Shown: piece after piece, positions 8,632-18,062 of the stretch
How the letters are laid out: each line of letters opens with the position of its first letter
How positions within the stretch are numbered: position 1 is the first letter of the stretch
Assembly: GCF_002980575.1 (NCBI RefSeq)
Contig: NZ_PVBS01000002.1
Coordinates: 496,001-560,000 of the forward strand
DNA length: 64,000 nucleotides
Direction of reading: 5' to 3'
Origin: Sphingobacterium gobiense
GTDB taxonomy: Bacteria > Bacteroidota > Bacteroidia > Sphingobacteriales > Sphingobacteriaceae
The notes under the pieces: model-generated
What the model was told of the DNA's origin: nothing
The model's database searches: none
What the model saw: the letters and a program-made list of their open reading frames with translations, nothing else
Position numbers and translations under genes: made by a program

Positions 8632-9831
8632 ATGAATATGCAAACAAACGCACAGAATCCTCGACTTACGTCGGCCATATTATGGTTGATGGCCGTTTTG
8701 TCCGGTCTGGTGGTTGCCAATAACTATTACAACCAACCTCTTTTGGGTTTAATCGCGGCGGACTTCCAGGTAACTGAAAGTACGGTGAGTAAAATTGCTG
8801 TGCTGACCCAGATAGGATACGCTTTTGGATTACTGTTCATCGTGCCGTTGGGGGATAAATTATGGCGAAAGAAATTGATTCTGGTAGATTTGGCACTCGT
8901 TATTCTGGCATTGCTGTTTATGGCCTTTGCCCAACAACTAATGGGGCTTTTTATTGCTAGCTTCTTTATCGGAGTTACGTCCGTTATTCCACAGCTATTT
9001 GTGCCCATGGCTGCAGAGCTTTCCAGCCCGGAGGAAAAATCGGTCAATATTGGTATGGTCATGTCAGGATTACTAATCGGGATATTGTTGTCCCGCTTTT
9101 TCAGTGGTGTGATCGGTGAGCTATGGGGCTGGCGGACGATGTTTGAAATAGCAGCTGGTATGATGATACTGGCCTGGCTGTTGGTTTACCGCTATTTGCC
9201 GGAATTACGTCCAAATTTTAAAGGATCTTATGGCTCGTTGATGCAATCGGTATGGCAGTTGGCGAAAACCCAGCCCGTCCTGCAGCTCGCGTCATTCCGG
9301 GGTGCAATGGGTTTTGGGGCTATGTCAGCAGTTTTTACGACACTTGTTTTTCATATGGAAGGGGATCCCTTTAATGCGGGTTCATCCGTCGTAGGTGGGT
9401 TCGGTTTGATTGGTGCAGTAGGGGCGTTGGCAGCGGCTTTTGTGGGAAGGTTAGTGCAACGGTTTACCCGATACCAATTAATTTATTACGCCCTATTAAT
9501 TTTATTGCTGAGCTGGGTGTTTATCTATTTTGGGGGATATACGTATTGGGGTTTAATAATAGGTATCATCTTGATTGATCTGGGGTTGCAGAGTTCGCAT
9601 ATCATGAATCAATCTGATTTTTTCGCTTTACCTACCAATGCTACTAATCGCTTAAATACGGTTTACATGGTCAGCTATTTTATTGGAGGATCTTTAGGGA
9701 CTTATCTAGGTGCCGTAGGTTGGCAGTATGCTGGTTGGACAGGTGTCTGTTTCGTTGGTACGGTTTTCAGTGTTTCAGCATTTAGTGCACATGTTTTGTT
9801 AGGACGAGTTTTTTTAATGAAAAATAAGTAA
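8632..9831 (+). CDS. MFS transporter (drug or metabolite efflux type)
   Basis: Inner-membrane major facilitator protein with about 12 hydrophobic helices. After helix 1 (ending NNYYNQPLLGLIAADF) comes the loop between helices 2 and 3, PLGDKLWRKKL, the family's conserved G-D-RR-like motif. The NYYNQPLL segment is typical of YnfM/YgaY-like MFS exporters. A TTG at 8590 would start inside the terminator stem, so I start at 8632; the ATG at 8638 is also possible. Eight bases separate it from the XpaC-like gene, suggesting one transcript. Substrate unknown. Confidence 0.9.
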   Translation: MNMQTNAQNPRLTSAILWLMAVLSGLVVANNYYNQPLLGLIAADFQVTESTVSKIAVLTQIGYAFGLLFIVPLGDKLWRKKLILVDLALVILALLFMAFAQQLMGLFIASFFIGVTSVIPQLFVPMAAELSSPEEKSVNIGMVMSGLLIGILLSRFFSGVIGELWGWRTMFEIAAGMMILAWLLVYRYLPELRPNFKGSYGSLMQSVWQLAKTQPVLQLASFRGAMGFGAMSAVFTTLVFHMEGDPFNAGSSVVGGFGLIGAVGALAAAFVGRLVQRFTRYQLIYYALLILLLSWVFIYFGGYTYWGLIIGIILIDLGLQSSHIMNQSDFFALPTNATNRLNTVYMVSYFIGGSLGTYLGAVGWQYAGWTGVCFVGTVFSVSAFSAHVLLGRVFLMKNK

Positions 9832-9839
9832 ATTGCACC

Positions 9840-10628
9840 ATGGGATTTGCAACGAAGAAACCAAAACGCTGGGAGCTACGTCAATTGACATGGACATTTA
9901 TATCCATTGCCATGTTCATTCCTTTTCCGGTGCACATCTTCCCCTTTGTGATGTTATCCCAAGCCAAAAAAAGCAAAATCCGTTCCTGGTACGCTACGGG
10001 AGTCGCGTTGTTGTTGGTTGAATTGGGTCTGTTCGCTTCGTTTGTTTATTTTTTTGGGACTCTTTCGCAGGGTATGTTGTTAACGCTTGGCGGATACGTT
10101 ACTTCTTATGTTGTCGGGAATGGGCTGCTGTTAAATCGCGTGAAGCCCTATTTACAACGTTTAGAGTTGGCAGAAGTACGTCCCTTGGCATGGATTCCCA
10201 CAGCTGCCTCCCGAAACAGATTACAAGAGTTGCCTCAAGCGACGTTGGACACTCCGCAACTCTTTATTGAAAGATTGTTGCATTGGCGCAAAGCAATCAA
10301 CAACCGGGCAATACATCAGAATATTGACAAAATAATCCACCTTTTTCATCTCTTAGAACAACGCGATAAAATCGAAGCGGAGAAATTTCTCGTTCGGCAT
10401 TCAACTGTGGTCAATGTATTGATGAAGTACGATGAAATCGAAAATTCAAGGCTTAATAACCAAGTGGCGATTGAATCTAAAAAGAAATTGGAAGAAGTTA
10501 TTGCCAAGGCGGCGATAGCAATTGAGCAAGAGGTAACGAACCAATTTAAAGCGGGTATTTTGGATGTATCCGCTGAAACAGACGTATATATACAGACATT
10601 AAAAAACAGGAACCTATTAAACGATTAA
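9840..10628 (+). CDS. XpaC-like membrane protein paired with TelA
   Basis: The first 110 residues hold three or four hydrophobic segments; the rest is a soluble, helical domain (about 140-262) with the rough pattern of the XpaC family (5-bromo-4-chloroindolyl phosphate hydrolysis protein). The assignment rests mainly on context: in Bacillus, xpaC lies directly before the TelA homologue yaaN, and here a TelA gene follows 3 bases downstream. The sequence similarity I can judge by eye is weak. Role unknown; it probably anchors a TelA complex at the membrane. Confidence 0.6.
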   Translation: MGFATKKPKRWELRQLTWTFISIAMFIPFPVHIFPFVMLSQAKKSKIRSWYATGVALLLVELGLFASFVYFFGTLSQGMLLTLGGYVTSYVVGNGLLLNRVKPYLQRLELAEVRPLAWIPTAASRNRLQELPQATLDTPQLFIERLLHWRKAINNRAIHQNIDKIIHLFHLLEQRDKIEAEKFLVRHSTVVNVLMKYDEIENSRLNNQVAIESKKKLEEVIAKAAIAIEQEVTNQFKAGILDVSAETDVYIQTLKNRNLLND

Positions 10629-10631
10629 CTT

Positions 10632-11741
10632 ATGGCAAATCTAGATTTGACGACATACGACGATAACGAAGAAAATAAAAAAAGCCAGGACGTATCGGTC
10701 AATTTCTCCGATGAAGAGAAGGCTGTAATAAAGCAATATAAAGATAAAATAAACCTAACCTCGACTACTGATGTGATTCAGTATGGTGTTGGGAGCCAAA
10801 CGAAGGTCAGTAATTTTTCGAACGAAATATTAAAACAGGTACGCACCAAAGATATGGGCGGAGCCGAAGATATTTTGTTAAACCTACGGACGGACATAAA
10901 ATCTTTTGATGAAAACCTCAATAAAAAGCCCTTAATTCCTTTTTTTGACAACCTGAAGAAAAAAGTAAAACGGATGCGCACCGAGTACCAATCGGTGGAG
11001 AAAAACATTCATCAAATCGAACTGAAACTCGAAGGACATTACAAAAACTTGGGCAAAGATGTCAATATATTCGATAAGCTTTTTGTGGAGAATCAAAACT
11101 ATTTTAAAGAGCTTTCATTATATATTGCGGCGGGTGAGGAGAAGTTACAGGAAGTCCATTCGGTTACGCTTCCACAGTTGAAGGCGGAAGCGGAAGCTTC
11201 GGGTGATCAGCATAAAGTCCAAGCGTACAAAGATATGGAGCAGCACGTGGTTCGCTTTGAACGTAAAATTCACGATTTAAAACTTACACGTATGGTGGTG
11301 CTCCAAACCGCACCACAGATCAGGTTGATACAGAATAACAGTTCTGCGTTGATGGAAAAAATCCAATCTTCTCTTGTGAACACCATTCCACTGTGGAAAA
11401 ACCAGATGGTACTGACATTGGGTATCGCCCATTCGCAACGTGCGCTGGAAGCCCAAAAAGCAGTTACAGACGCAACCAATGAGTTGCTCCGACGTAATTC
11501 AGAGATGCTGAAAGAATCGACCGTTAATATCGCGAAAGAGACCGAACGTGGCATTGTCGATATAGAAACCATCAAAAAAGCGAATCAGGATATTGTCTCG
11601 ACTATTGATCAAGTACTCCAGATACAACGAGAAGGTAGAGAGAAACGAAAGGTCGTCGAACAAGAATTACTGCAATCCGAAAATGAACTGAAGACACATA
11701 TATTGAAGTCTGCTACGGATGAGAATAGTTTATTAAATTAG
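10632..11741 (+). CDS. Toxic anion resistance protein, TelA family
   Basis: Cytosolic, largely helical coiled-coil protein of 369 residues. The central and C-terminal parts are typical of TelA (KlaA/YaaN): EKIQSSLVNTIPLWKNQMVL, then ATNELLRRNSEMLK and IETIKKANQDIVSTID. TelA proteins were linked to tellurite resistance and to cell-envelope stress; the biochemical role is unknown. Its start lies 3 bases after the XpaC-like gene, so the two are cotranscribed, probably with the MFS gene. The fold-back repeat element begins 5 bases after its stop. Confidence 0.92.
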   Translation: MANLDLTTYDDNEENKKSQDVSVNFSDEEKAVIKQYKDKINLTSTTDVIQYGVGSQTKVSNFSNEILKQVRTKDMGGAEDILLNLRTDIKSFDENLNKKPLIPFFDNLKKKVKRMRTEYQSVEKNIHQIELKLEGHYKNLGKDVNIFDKLFVENQNYFKELSLYIAAGEEKLQEVHSVTLPQLKAEAEASGDQHKVQAYKDMEQHVVRFERKIHDLKLTRMVVLQTAPQIRLIQNNSSALMEKIQSSLVNTIPLWKNQMVLTLGIAHSQRALEAQKAVTDATNELLRRNSEMLKESTVNIAKETERGIVDIETIKKANQDIVSTIDQVLQIQREGREKRKVVEQELLQSENELKTHILKSATDENSLLN

Positions 11742-11745
11742 TTTG

Positions 11746-12287
11746 TTCTTCATTTTTTGTCTTGACACAAAAAACGAAGCAAAAAAAGTCAAGACTTGCA
11801 AGGTTCCACTACCTTTACTTGTCTATTCCTAAACAAAATAAACTCGCTTCGCTCAGACAGTATTTTGTTTTTAACGGAATAGCCTACGTAAAGCTGGCCG
11901 CGGAACAATGCTATGTCGATTAAATCGCATCACCATGAAGCAATATTGATCGCTTTTGTTTACGGATTGTACAATTGTAAAACATTCGGATGGACATTTT
12001 GTGTTAATAAGGGACAATACAATTTTGTATAGTGTGTTAATTCTGTGTTTGATAATCATAACATAGAAAGGTAATACCAATGTAGACACCTTAAAGCCAC
12101 GGAATGTGGGCTAAAACGACCTTATATTGTTCTGCGGCCATTTTTCTGAAGACTATTCTGTTAAAAACAAAATACTGTTTGAGCGAAGCGAGTTTATTTT
12201 GTTTAGGAATAGACAAAGAAAAATAGCAGAACCATATTCAGTCTTGATTTTTTTGCTTCGTTTTTTTATCAAGAAAAAAATGAAGAA
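11746..12287. repeat. Fold-back element with about 170-bp terminal inverted repeats
   Basis: The left arm (about 11746-11918) and the right arm (about 12117-12287) are imperfect inverted repeats over their full length. The best part is 11823-11885 against 12152-12212, nearly identical for about 60 bases (TCTATTCCTAAACAAAATAA onward). The arms enclose 198 bases without a convincing gene. Outer ends carry the 32-bp palindrome also seen at 7990-8021. The element fills the 550-base gap between the convergent TelA and lipoprotein genes. It could be a non-autonomous mobile element (MITE-like) or a large structured terminator. No transposase is present and I could not identify a target-site duplication. 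Confidence 0.8.
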
Positions 12288-12291
12288 GAAA

Positions 12292-12825
12292 TTAATCTTC
12301 CCATCGCTTTTTAGGAACACAAGAAATATCGTGTATTTTTCGTAGCACAATCGGTCGTTGATCGTACCGACTTTCTAGAACGAGGGAGTCCGTATCGTGG
12401 TAAGCAACACGATAGCGCGGCAAATATGTGCCCGTTCGGTAGCAGCCTGATACTTTGTACTTGCCGTTCGGTTTCGTGTAGATGCCTTCACCTATCAGGC
12501 TGTCTCCACGAATGACATATACACCCCTTGCATATTCCGTCCACGCCCCGTCTTTATAACAAGAATCGGCGATACGTTGCATTTTAGCGTGTACCCGCAT
12601 GGTGGTGTATACCGAATCGCATATGAACTTGAATTCGTGTAGCGTGTAGTCCATCATTTGCGATTGATGGGGGATACTATCCTGTACCCATACCCCTTGG
12701 AGGTAGTCTGCGCCTTCGGACTGCATTTCTGAATGACGCACGCAGCTGCTGACAAAAAGAAGCATGCCTACCAATATAGATAGGCATGCAAATAGGCAAT
12801 ATTTTGCTGATAAAAATATAGTCAC
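12292..12825 (-). CDS. Lipoprotein of unknown function, coupled to fumC
   Basis: Signal peptide with lipobox VSSC (Cys28), then a domain of about 145 residues rich in Tyr and beta-strand patterns (GVWVQDS, DSLIGEGIYTKPNGKYKVSGCY). I do not recognise the family; the strand-by-strand layout resembles lipocalin-like or META-type small beta-barrels. It contains three non-lipobox cysteines. It begins 4 bases after the fumC stop, so it must be translated from the fumC mRNA. Its stop lies 4 bases outside the fold-back repeat. Confidence 0.8.
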   Translation of the reverse strand: MTIFLSAKYCLFACLSILVGMLLFVSSCVRHSEMQSEGADYLQGVWVQDSIPHQSQMMDYTLHEFKFICDSVYTTMRVHAKMQRIADSCYKDGAWTEYARGVYVIRGDSLIGEGIYTKPNGKYKVSGCYRTGTYLPRYRVAYHDTDSLVLESRYDQRPIVLRKIHDISCVPKKRWED

Positions 12826-12829
12826 TTCC

Positions 12830-14227
12830 TTATTTTAAGTTTCCCACCATGCCTTCTGGTTTCACCCACTCATCAAACTGTTCTGCCGTTACATAACCTA
12901 AAGCAATCGCTGTTTCTTTGAGGGTGGAGTTGTTTTTATGGGCTGTTTGCGCGATTTCTGCTGCTTTATAATAGCCGATTTTGGTATTAAGGGCCGTTAC
13001 GAGCATCAAAGAGTTATCCACAAGTTCTTTAATACGCGCATAATTAGGCTCGATACCTACAGCGCAATGCGCCTCAAAAGATATACAAGCATCTCCGATA
13101 AGGCGTGCCGATTGTAAAAAGTTGGCTGCCATCAATGGTTTAAATACATTGAGTTCGTAATGTCCTTGTGTACCTCCGATCGTAATGGCAACATCATTTC
13201 CCATTACCTGTGCAGCAACCATCGTGAGCGCTTCGCATTGGGTTGGATTTACCTTGCCCGGCATGATCGAAGACCCCGGTTCGTTTTCCGGAATTAAGAT
13301 TTCGCCAATGCCCGAACGAGGACCCGAGGCCAGCATACGGATGTCATTCGCAATTTTATTCAGGGAGACAGCGAGCTGTTTAAGGGCGCCATGTGTTTCC
13401 ACAATAGCATCGTGGGCAGCTAGCGCTTCGAATTTATTCGGAGCCGTAACGAAAGGTAATCCTGTAAACTCGGCAATGTATTTTGCCACGGCAACATCAT
13501 AGCCATCGGGGGTGTTCAATCCTGTTCCTACTGCTGTACCACCCAGGGCCAGCTCTGATAGATGGGCTAAGGTATTCTTTAATGCTTTTAGTCCGTAATT
13601 AAGCTGCGCAACATATCCGGAAAGTTCTTGGCCAAGTGTCAATGGTGTAGCATCCATTAAGTGGGTACGACCAATCTTGACGACATGCATAAATGCTTCA
13701 GATTTACGTTGCAGGGTATCCCGTAGTTTCTCTACGCCGGGAATCGTTACTTCCACTACGGCTTTATATGCAGCGATATGCATCCCCGTAGGGAATGTGT
13801 CATTAGAAGACTGTGATTTATTGACATCATCATTCGCTTTTAAAACAGGTTCGCCTTCGCCAATTTTGCCACCAGCCAAAACCTGTGCACGATTCGCTAC
13901 AACTTCATTCACATTCATGTTAGATTGTGTACCTGAGCCTGTCTGCCAAATAACCAATGGGAATTGGTCGTCTAGCTTGCCGGCTAAAATTTCATCACAG
14001 ACAGCGCCGATAGCGTCGCGTTTCTCAATAGACAAAACACCTAACTCATGGTTAGCAAATGCTGCTGCTTTCTTTAAGTAGGCGAAACCTTCGATAATCT
14101 CTTTCGGCATAGATGCTGCCGGACCAATCTTAAAATTGTTGCGCGAACGTTCGGTTTGTGCTCCCCAGTATTTATCCGCAGGAACCTGAACTTCGCCCAT
14201 GGTATCTTTTTCAATCCTAAATGACAT
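12830..14227 (-). CDS. fumC: Class II fumarate hydratase
   Basis: Cytosolic, iron-independent fumarase converting fumarate and water to L-malate in the TCA cycle. The signature [16 protein letters not shown] (SS loop) lies near residue 318, [16 protein letters not shown] near 103 and [12 protein letters not shown] near 187. The length of 465 fits FumC and the N-terminus ([28 protein letters not shown]) is complete. It has its own promoter at 14281-14288 and carries a lipoprotein gene 4 bases downstream. Confidence 0.97.
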   Translation of the reverse strand: MSFRIEKDTMGEVQVPADKYWGAQTERSRNNFKIGPAASMPKEIIEGFAYLKKAAAFANHELGVLSIEKRDAIGAVCDEILAGKLDDQFPLVIWQTGSGTQSNMNVNEVVANRAQVLAGGKIGEGEPVLKANDDVNKSQSSNDTFPTGMHIAAYKAVVEVTIPGVEKLRDTLQRKSEAFMHVVKIGRTHLMDATPLTLGQELSGYVAQLNYGLKALKNTLAHLSELALGGTAVGTGLNTPDGYDVAVAKYIAEFTGLPFVTAPNKFEALAAHDAIVETHGALKQLAVSLNKIANDIRMLASGPRSGIGEILIPENEPGSSIMPGKVNPTQCEALTMVAAQVMGNDVAITIGGTQGHYELNVFKPLMAANFLQSARLIGDACISFEAHCAVGIEPNYARIKELVDNSLMLVTALNTKIGYYKAAEIAQTAHKNNSTLKETAIALGYVTAEQFDEWVKPEGMVGNLK

Positions 14228-14280
14228 AGTATAATGTGAAAGTTAAAAATTACAAAAACAACCTGTAAATGGTTGTGCAA

Positions 14281-14288
14281 CAAAGTTA
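14281..14288 (-). promoter_or_regulatory. -7 element of the fumC promoter
   Basis: TAACTTTG on the minus strand is a perfect TAnnTTTG element, 53 bases before the fumC ATG. I see no clear -33 TTG. Confidence 0.55.
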
Positions 14289-14302
14289 AGGAAACTTATA
14301 GG

Positions 14303-14385
14303 AAAAAGGAATTTTAATGTCATTCCGAAGCATAACGTCTTAAAGCATTCCTTTTTGTTTTGACCAAGTCTTTCAACGAAATGAC
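14303..14385. repeat. Interleaved inverted repeats between fumC and the TPR regulator
   Basis: AAAAAGGAAT (14303-14312) is the perfect complement of ATTCCTTTTT (14347-14356). GTCATTCCG (14319-14327) nearly complements CGAAATGAC (14377-14385). The two pairs interleave, so they cannot form both hairpins at once. They lie between divergent promoters. I cannot tell an operator from a degraded dispersed repeat. Confidence 0.5.
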
Positions 14386-14432
14386 GGTTAGACTCATTTA
14401 ACATTCGGTTCGTGAATGCAATGCATTTTATT

Positions 14433-14440
14433 TAGGTTTG
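14433..14440 (+). promoter_or_regulatory. -7 element upstream of the TPR/HTH regulator
   Basis: TAGGTTTG matches TAnnTTTG perfectly, 23 bases before the ATG at 14464. No convincing -33 TTG is seen. Confidence 0.5.
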
Positions 14441-14463
14441 CATGAGTCGAGTAATATCAAACC

Positions 14464-16137
14464 ATGCGCATACCAATTTATTTCTTAGGATTAATACTTT
14501 TTATAGGGTTCATGGGACCCTGTACTTCACAGATGGAGACCCCTTCTCTACTCCAGAAAGCCCGTCATTTGGCTGAGCGCCATCCCGATAGCGCTCTGCG
14601 GCTTATTGACGCTATTGTTGATCCGGAGGGAAGCTTAAATAAAAAGCAGTATATGCAATACCTTGTAACCCGAGTACAGGTACGGCATAAGAATTATCTC
14701 GATATTACGGAAGATACGCTGATATTCGATGCGGCAAGGTATTTTAAGCAGTATGATAAAGATTTAAAACAGACCTCCCTTGCACAATTTTACAGCGGTA
14801 ATGTACGCCGGCAGCAAAAGCAATATGAGCCGGCTATGGTGTACTATAAAGAGGCTGAACAGTATGCTGAAAAAGCAAAAGACAACAGTTTGAGAGGGTT
14901 GGTAGAATACAATATCGGCGATCTCCTTGCCGAACAAGGGCTACATTATAAAGCCCTAGGCAGATACAAAACCGCTGCCAGCTATTATCAAGATGAGCCG
15001 GATAAACTAGCCTATTCTTATAGTGCGATGGGGCGGATGTTTTTGCTTGAGGAAGAAATCGATAGTGCTTTTCATTACTTTCATCGGGGATTGGATATTG
15101 CAAAAGAGGCAAATAATAATTTGTTGCAAAGTGCGTTGGCGCAAAGTTTAGGGGTAGCCTATAGAGAGATTCAAAAATATAATGAGGCGGAAAAATACCT
15201 GCGTCAATCATGGCAGCTACATGCGGATAGTAGTGATTTACCTCGATATTATTTAAACCTTGCTAAATTATTCACAGAAAGTTTCCAGATAGATTCCGCA
15301 AAAGTTTACCTCGAGAAACTGAAAGAGCGCGTGGACGATTTGAAAGATAACTACTTTCAAGCAAGTGCATGGAATTTCTTGACAGGTTGGGAGAAAGAAC
15401 AGGGGAATTACGATAGTGCATTTGCGTATCAAGCCAAGCGTATGGAGGTCGTTGCTCAAATTATGGAAGATCGAGGAAATCAGTCGGTTTATGAGGTTGA
15501 GCAGAAGTATAATTATGAGCGGATGCAAACCCAACATTATCGTGCCCAATCTATTAAACAGCGATGGATTATTGTACTCCTAGGGATAGTCATGATTGGT
15601 GGAGTATTGTTTATCTGGTATTGGATTAGACAGAAAAATAGACAAATAGAGGTGCAGCAAAGCATGGATACCTTGACGGAGATGAACCGTGATTTGGAAA
15701 ATACCGTGCAGAAGAAAAGATTGGCATTGCGCCGCGCCTTGTTATGGCGTTTTGATATCGCGAAGAAAGTCTTGAAGCTGAATGAGGGAGTGCGTATGAG
15801 CCCGAAAAATACGTTGGAAAAATCTATTATTGCCCAATTTAATAACATTGTCTATGGTGAAACTACTATAGACGAGCATTGGGAAGCCCTTCTACAGACA
15901 TTTAAAAATGCCCGTCCGGGTTATGCAGATAAAATACGGGAAAACTATCCGGACTTGGCGGAAACAGAGTTTCGTATTTGTATACTCACGTATGCGGATT
16001 TTAGCGTGAAGGAGATAGCCGTTGTGTTGCAGCAAAGTCCTAATACCATTCAAACTCGCCGAACTACACTCCGTAAAAAATTAGGATTGCATAGTGGAGG
16101 TGACATTGCTGAACATATCGACAATATCTTGAGATAA
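14464..16137 (+). CDS. TPR sensor regulator with one TM helix and C-terminal HTH
   Basis: A one-protein signalling layout common in Bacteroidota: N-terminal signal/anchor, TPR repeats in the periplasm (residues about 90-330, for example the A-YYKEAEQYA-KA unit), a TM helix near 366-386, a coiled coil, and a cytoplasmic C-terminal helix-turn-helix of LuxR type (EIAVVLQQSPNTIQTRRTTLRKKLG). No kinase domain. It probably links a periplasmic interaction to transcription of neighbouring genes; the DUF3244 and lipoprotein genes that follow are candidate targets. A second protein of the same design is at 24659-26206. Confidence 0.85.
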   Translation: MRIPIYFLGLILFIGFMGPCTSQMETPSLLQKARHLAERHPDSALRLIDAIVDPEGSLNKKQYMQYLVTRVQVRHKNYLDITEDTLIFDAARYFKQYDKDLKQTSLAQFYSGNVRRQQKQYEPAMVYYKEAEQYAEKAKDNSLRGLVEYNIGDLLAEQGLHYKALGRYKTAASYYQDEPDKLAYSYSAMGRMFLLEEEIDSAFHYFHRGLDIAKEANNNLLQSALAQSLGVAYREIQKYNEAEKYLRQSWQLHADSSDLPRYYLNLAKLFTESFQIDSAKVYLEKLKERVDDLKDNYFQASAWNFLTGWEKEQGNYDSAFAYQAKRMEVVAQIMEDRGNQSVYEVEQKYNYERMQTQHYRAQSIKQRWIIVLLGIVMIGGVLFIWYWIRQKNRQIEVQQSMDTLTEMNRDLENTVQKKRLALRRALLWRFDIAKKVLKLNEGVRMSPKNTLEKSIIAQFNNIVYGETTIDEHWEALLQTFKNARPGYADKIRENYPDLAETEFRICILTYADFSVKEIAVVLQQSPNTIQTRRTTLRKKLGLHSGGDIAEHIDNILR

Positions 16138-16299
16138 TCTTACCGAAAGGTTACATCGGCTAACAACTAGTATCTCAAAACCTATATTTATGATTTTTTA
16201 ATATATTGATAGTCAATATTTTGTTTTTCTTCCAGAAGAAAATCCTATATCTGTCTTAAATAAACCTATATCGCTACAATTAGCTTGCTTCGGCAGGTA

Positions 16300-16307
16300 T
16301 AAATTTG
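16300..16307 (+). promoter_or_regulatory. -7 element of the DUF3244 gene
   Basis: TAAATTTG is a perfect TAnnTTTG, 27 bases before the ATG at 16335. The 197-base gap upstream is AT-rich and otherwise featureless to me. Confidence 0.55.
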
Positions 16308-16334
16308 TCATTATAACCTTTAAAATGGAGTATA

Positions 16335-16730
16335 ATGAAGAAACAAATTTTAGCATTGCTGCTATGTGGAGGGTGGATGTTCTCACCAATTACGGGTAGT
16401 TCGTGGGTAGACGTTAACGCTCGCAATTACGTAATGTCGAAGTCGGATAAGATAGACTTAAAAGGAGATCTACCGTCGACAGGTATCCATAGTGTCAACG
16501 AAACTCTTACTGCATTTTTGCAGGAAGATCTGATCAATGTCTATTTCAACCGTAATGTCGGGGTTGTGGCTATTACTATAAAAGATCAATCGGAGGTTGT
16601 CGTATACTCTTCGACCGTAAACAGCCAATCCGGGCAGGTAATAATACCTATTACTAATTTATTGAGTGGTACTTATACGATTACGTTTGATAACGGCAAT
16701 GGCAGTATGTGGGGAGAATTTGAGATTTAA
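16335..16730 (+). CDS. DUF3244 domain protein, secreted
   Basis: Small exported protein of 131 residues with a signal peptide of about 22 residues. The remaining part is a single Ig-like beta-sandwich of the DUF3244 type: IDLKGDLPS, INVYFNRNVGVVAITIKD, VVYSSTVNS, GTYTITFDNG. Such proteins are Bacteroidota-specific and often lie beside TPR/LuxR regulators, as here. No Cys for lipidation. Function unknown; the C-terminal strand pattern recalls Por-secretion domains but is shorter. Confidence 0.8.
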   Translation: MKKQILALLLCGGWMFSPITGSSWVDVNARNYVMSKSDKIDLKGDLPSTGIHSVNETLTAFLQEDLINVYFNRNVGVVAITIKDQSEVVVYSSTVNSQSGQVIIPITNLLSGTYTITFDNGNGSMWGEFEI

Positions 16731-16881
16731 ATGTGTTATTTCAATTCCTTGTAATCACATGAAACAAATCAATTGAGCGAGAACTATTAAGAAGAGAAAG
16801 GAGGTAAAGTTTAACAAGCAACAAAAATCAGATATCGGAAGAAACCAATCCCTATTAAAATTATTTTAAAAACGAATTATT

Positions 16882-17874
16882 ATGAAAAAAGTAACATTAT
16901 TTTTATTCTCTATTGTATTTATCGCATTTCAATCCTGCCAAAAGTCAGCTGATCTGGATATTGAAGAACAAGAAGAAACTTTGTCCGCTGAATTTCAATC
17001 TGTAAAAGTTGAAAACGGTATGTTGGCGTTTAAAAGCCATAGTCATTTTATGGAAACAATGGCTGCGTGGAGCCAAATGGATGAACTTGAAGTCACAAAG
17101 GCATTGAAATCTTTTGATTTTATTAGCTATCATAGCGATACAACCTTAAATAAAGAAGTTGAAGTACACCCAGATATTTTATTACAGAAAGTCATTAATA
17201 ATAAAGGAGCGGTAAGGGTAAATGACTCGATATTTGTCCTACGTGCTGAAGAAGAAATAATTATTAAGGGTGCCGATCTAGATGTCTATAAGGACGTATT
17301 GGCTGGAAACCAATTATCTGAAGAAGTTGAAATCCGTCCAGTGGTAAATTCTGTACAAACTCAGGATTTAGAGATAAAATCCGATCAAACGATAACCCCG
17401 TTTTACACTTTACCAAATACCTGGTACGGAGAAGTCCATTATTATTCCCCAGAAGAAGTAGGTAATAATGATAGGCCTGAACGGGTAAGAACAACTTTAT
17501 ACGCCTCAACTGCTGCATTATATCCTAGTTGTGGCTTGAAAGTAAAGGGCGAAGCTTATAGGCGATGCGGACTATGGTGTGTTGACTGGCGTGCAGATGA
17601 GGTTGCTGTATTAAATATCCTATCAGGTACTTGGTATGAAACCAATCCTCTGCCGTTGAGACGGACTATTTCACCTGGTACGTTGTACAATAGGGAAGAG
17701 ACTACTATTTTCTCTTTCCCAGTAGGAGGAGGGACAGCTCCGGGAGGCGAGCATTTTGGTTTTGCAGACATGCAAGCAAATATCAGTTATAGAAAAGCGA
17801 ATCATAATCCTCTAAGAACAATATCACTTTCAGTTATTGGGGGCGTTTTACAAACGGCAACCGTGAACTGGTAA
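16882..17874 (+). CDS. Lipoprotein of unknown function
   Basis: Signal peptide with lipobox FQSC (Cys19). Residues about 28-110 (VENGMLAFKSHSHFMETM) resemble the N-terminal part of Bacteroides lipoproteins grouped under DUF4848, which I offer only as a hint. The C-terminal half (from about 175, NTWYGEVHYYSPEEVGNNDRPERV) has four cysteines in a short stretch (SCGLKV...RRCGLWCVDW) that could form disulphides, and ends in a glycine-rich beta region. It follows the DUF3244 gene by 151 bases and may be under the same TPR regulator. I do not recognise a function. Confidence 0.75.
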   Translation: MKKVTLFLFSIVFIAFQSCQKSADLDIEEQEETLSAEFQSVKVENGMLAFKSHSHFMETMAAWSQMDELEVTKALKSFDFISYHSDTTLNKEVEVHPDILLQKVINNKGAVRVNDSIFVLRAEEEIIIKGADLDVYKDVLAGNQLSEEVEIRPVVNSVQTQDLEIKSDQTITPFYTLPNTWYGEVHYYSPEEVGNNDRPERVRTTLYASTAALYPSCGLKVKGEAYRRCGLWCVDWRADEVAVLNILSGTWYETNPLPLRRTISPGTLYNREETTIFSFPVGGGTAPGGEHFGFADMQANISYRKANHNPLRTISLSVIGGVLQTATVNW

Positions 17875-18062
17875 GCTTAAAGAGGTAGAAGTTAAAAATA
17901 GTCAAATTAATGAGGCCAGTCATTTTTTTGACTATTTTTAACTTGTTTAGAACATAGCTTAAAGTAGTCGTCGAGTTTGTTTTCTCAATAAAACACCGTG
18001 TTTTCCAAAAATTTTGAGAATTACAGAGGTAGTATCGGTGTACTTATATTCCGAAAGAATAA

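Noticed and set aside
7912..12291. CRISPR-like array from repeated CTTCGTTTTTTG and GAGCGAAGCGAG sequences.
   Set aside because: Copies are few, inverted and irregularly spaced; they form the fold-back element and a solo end.
14303..14385. rho-independent terminator between fumC and the TPR regulator.
   Set aside because: The genes diverge here, so a terminator has no place; the inverted repeats are listed as repeats.
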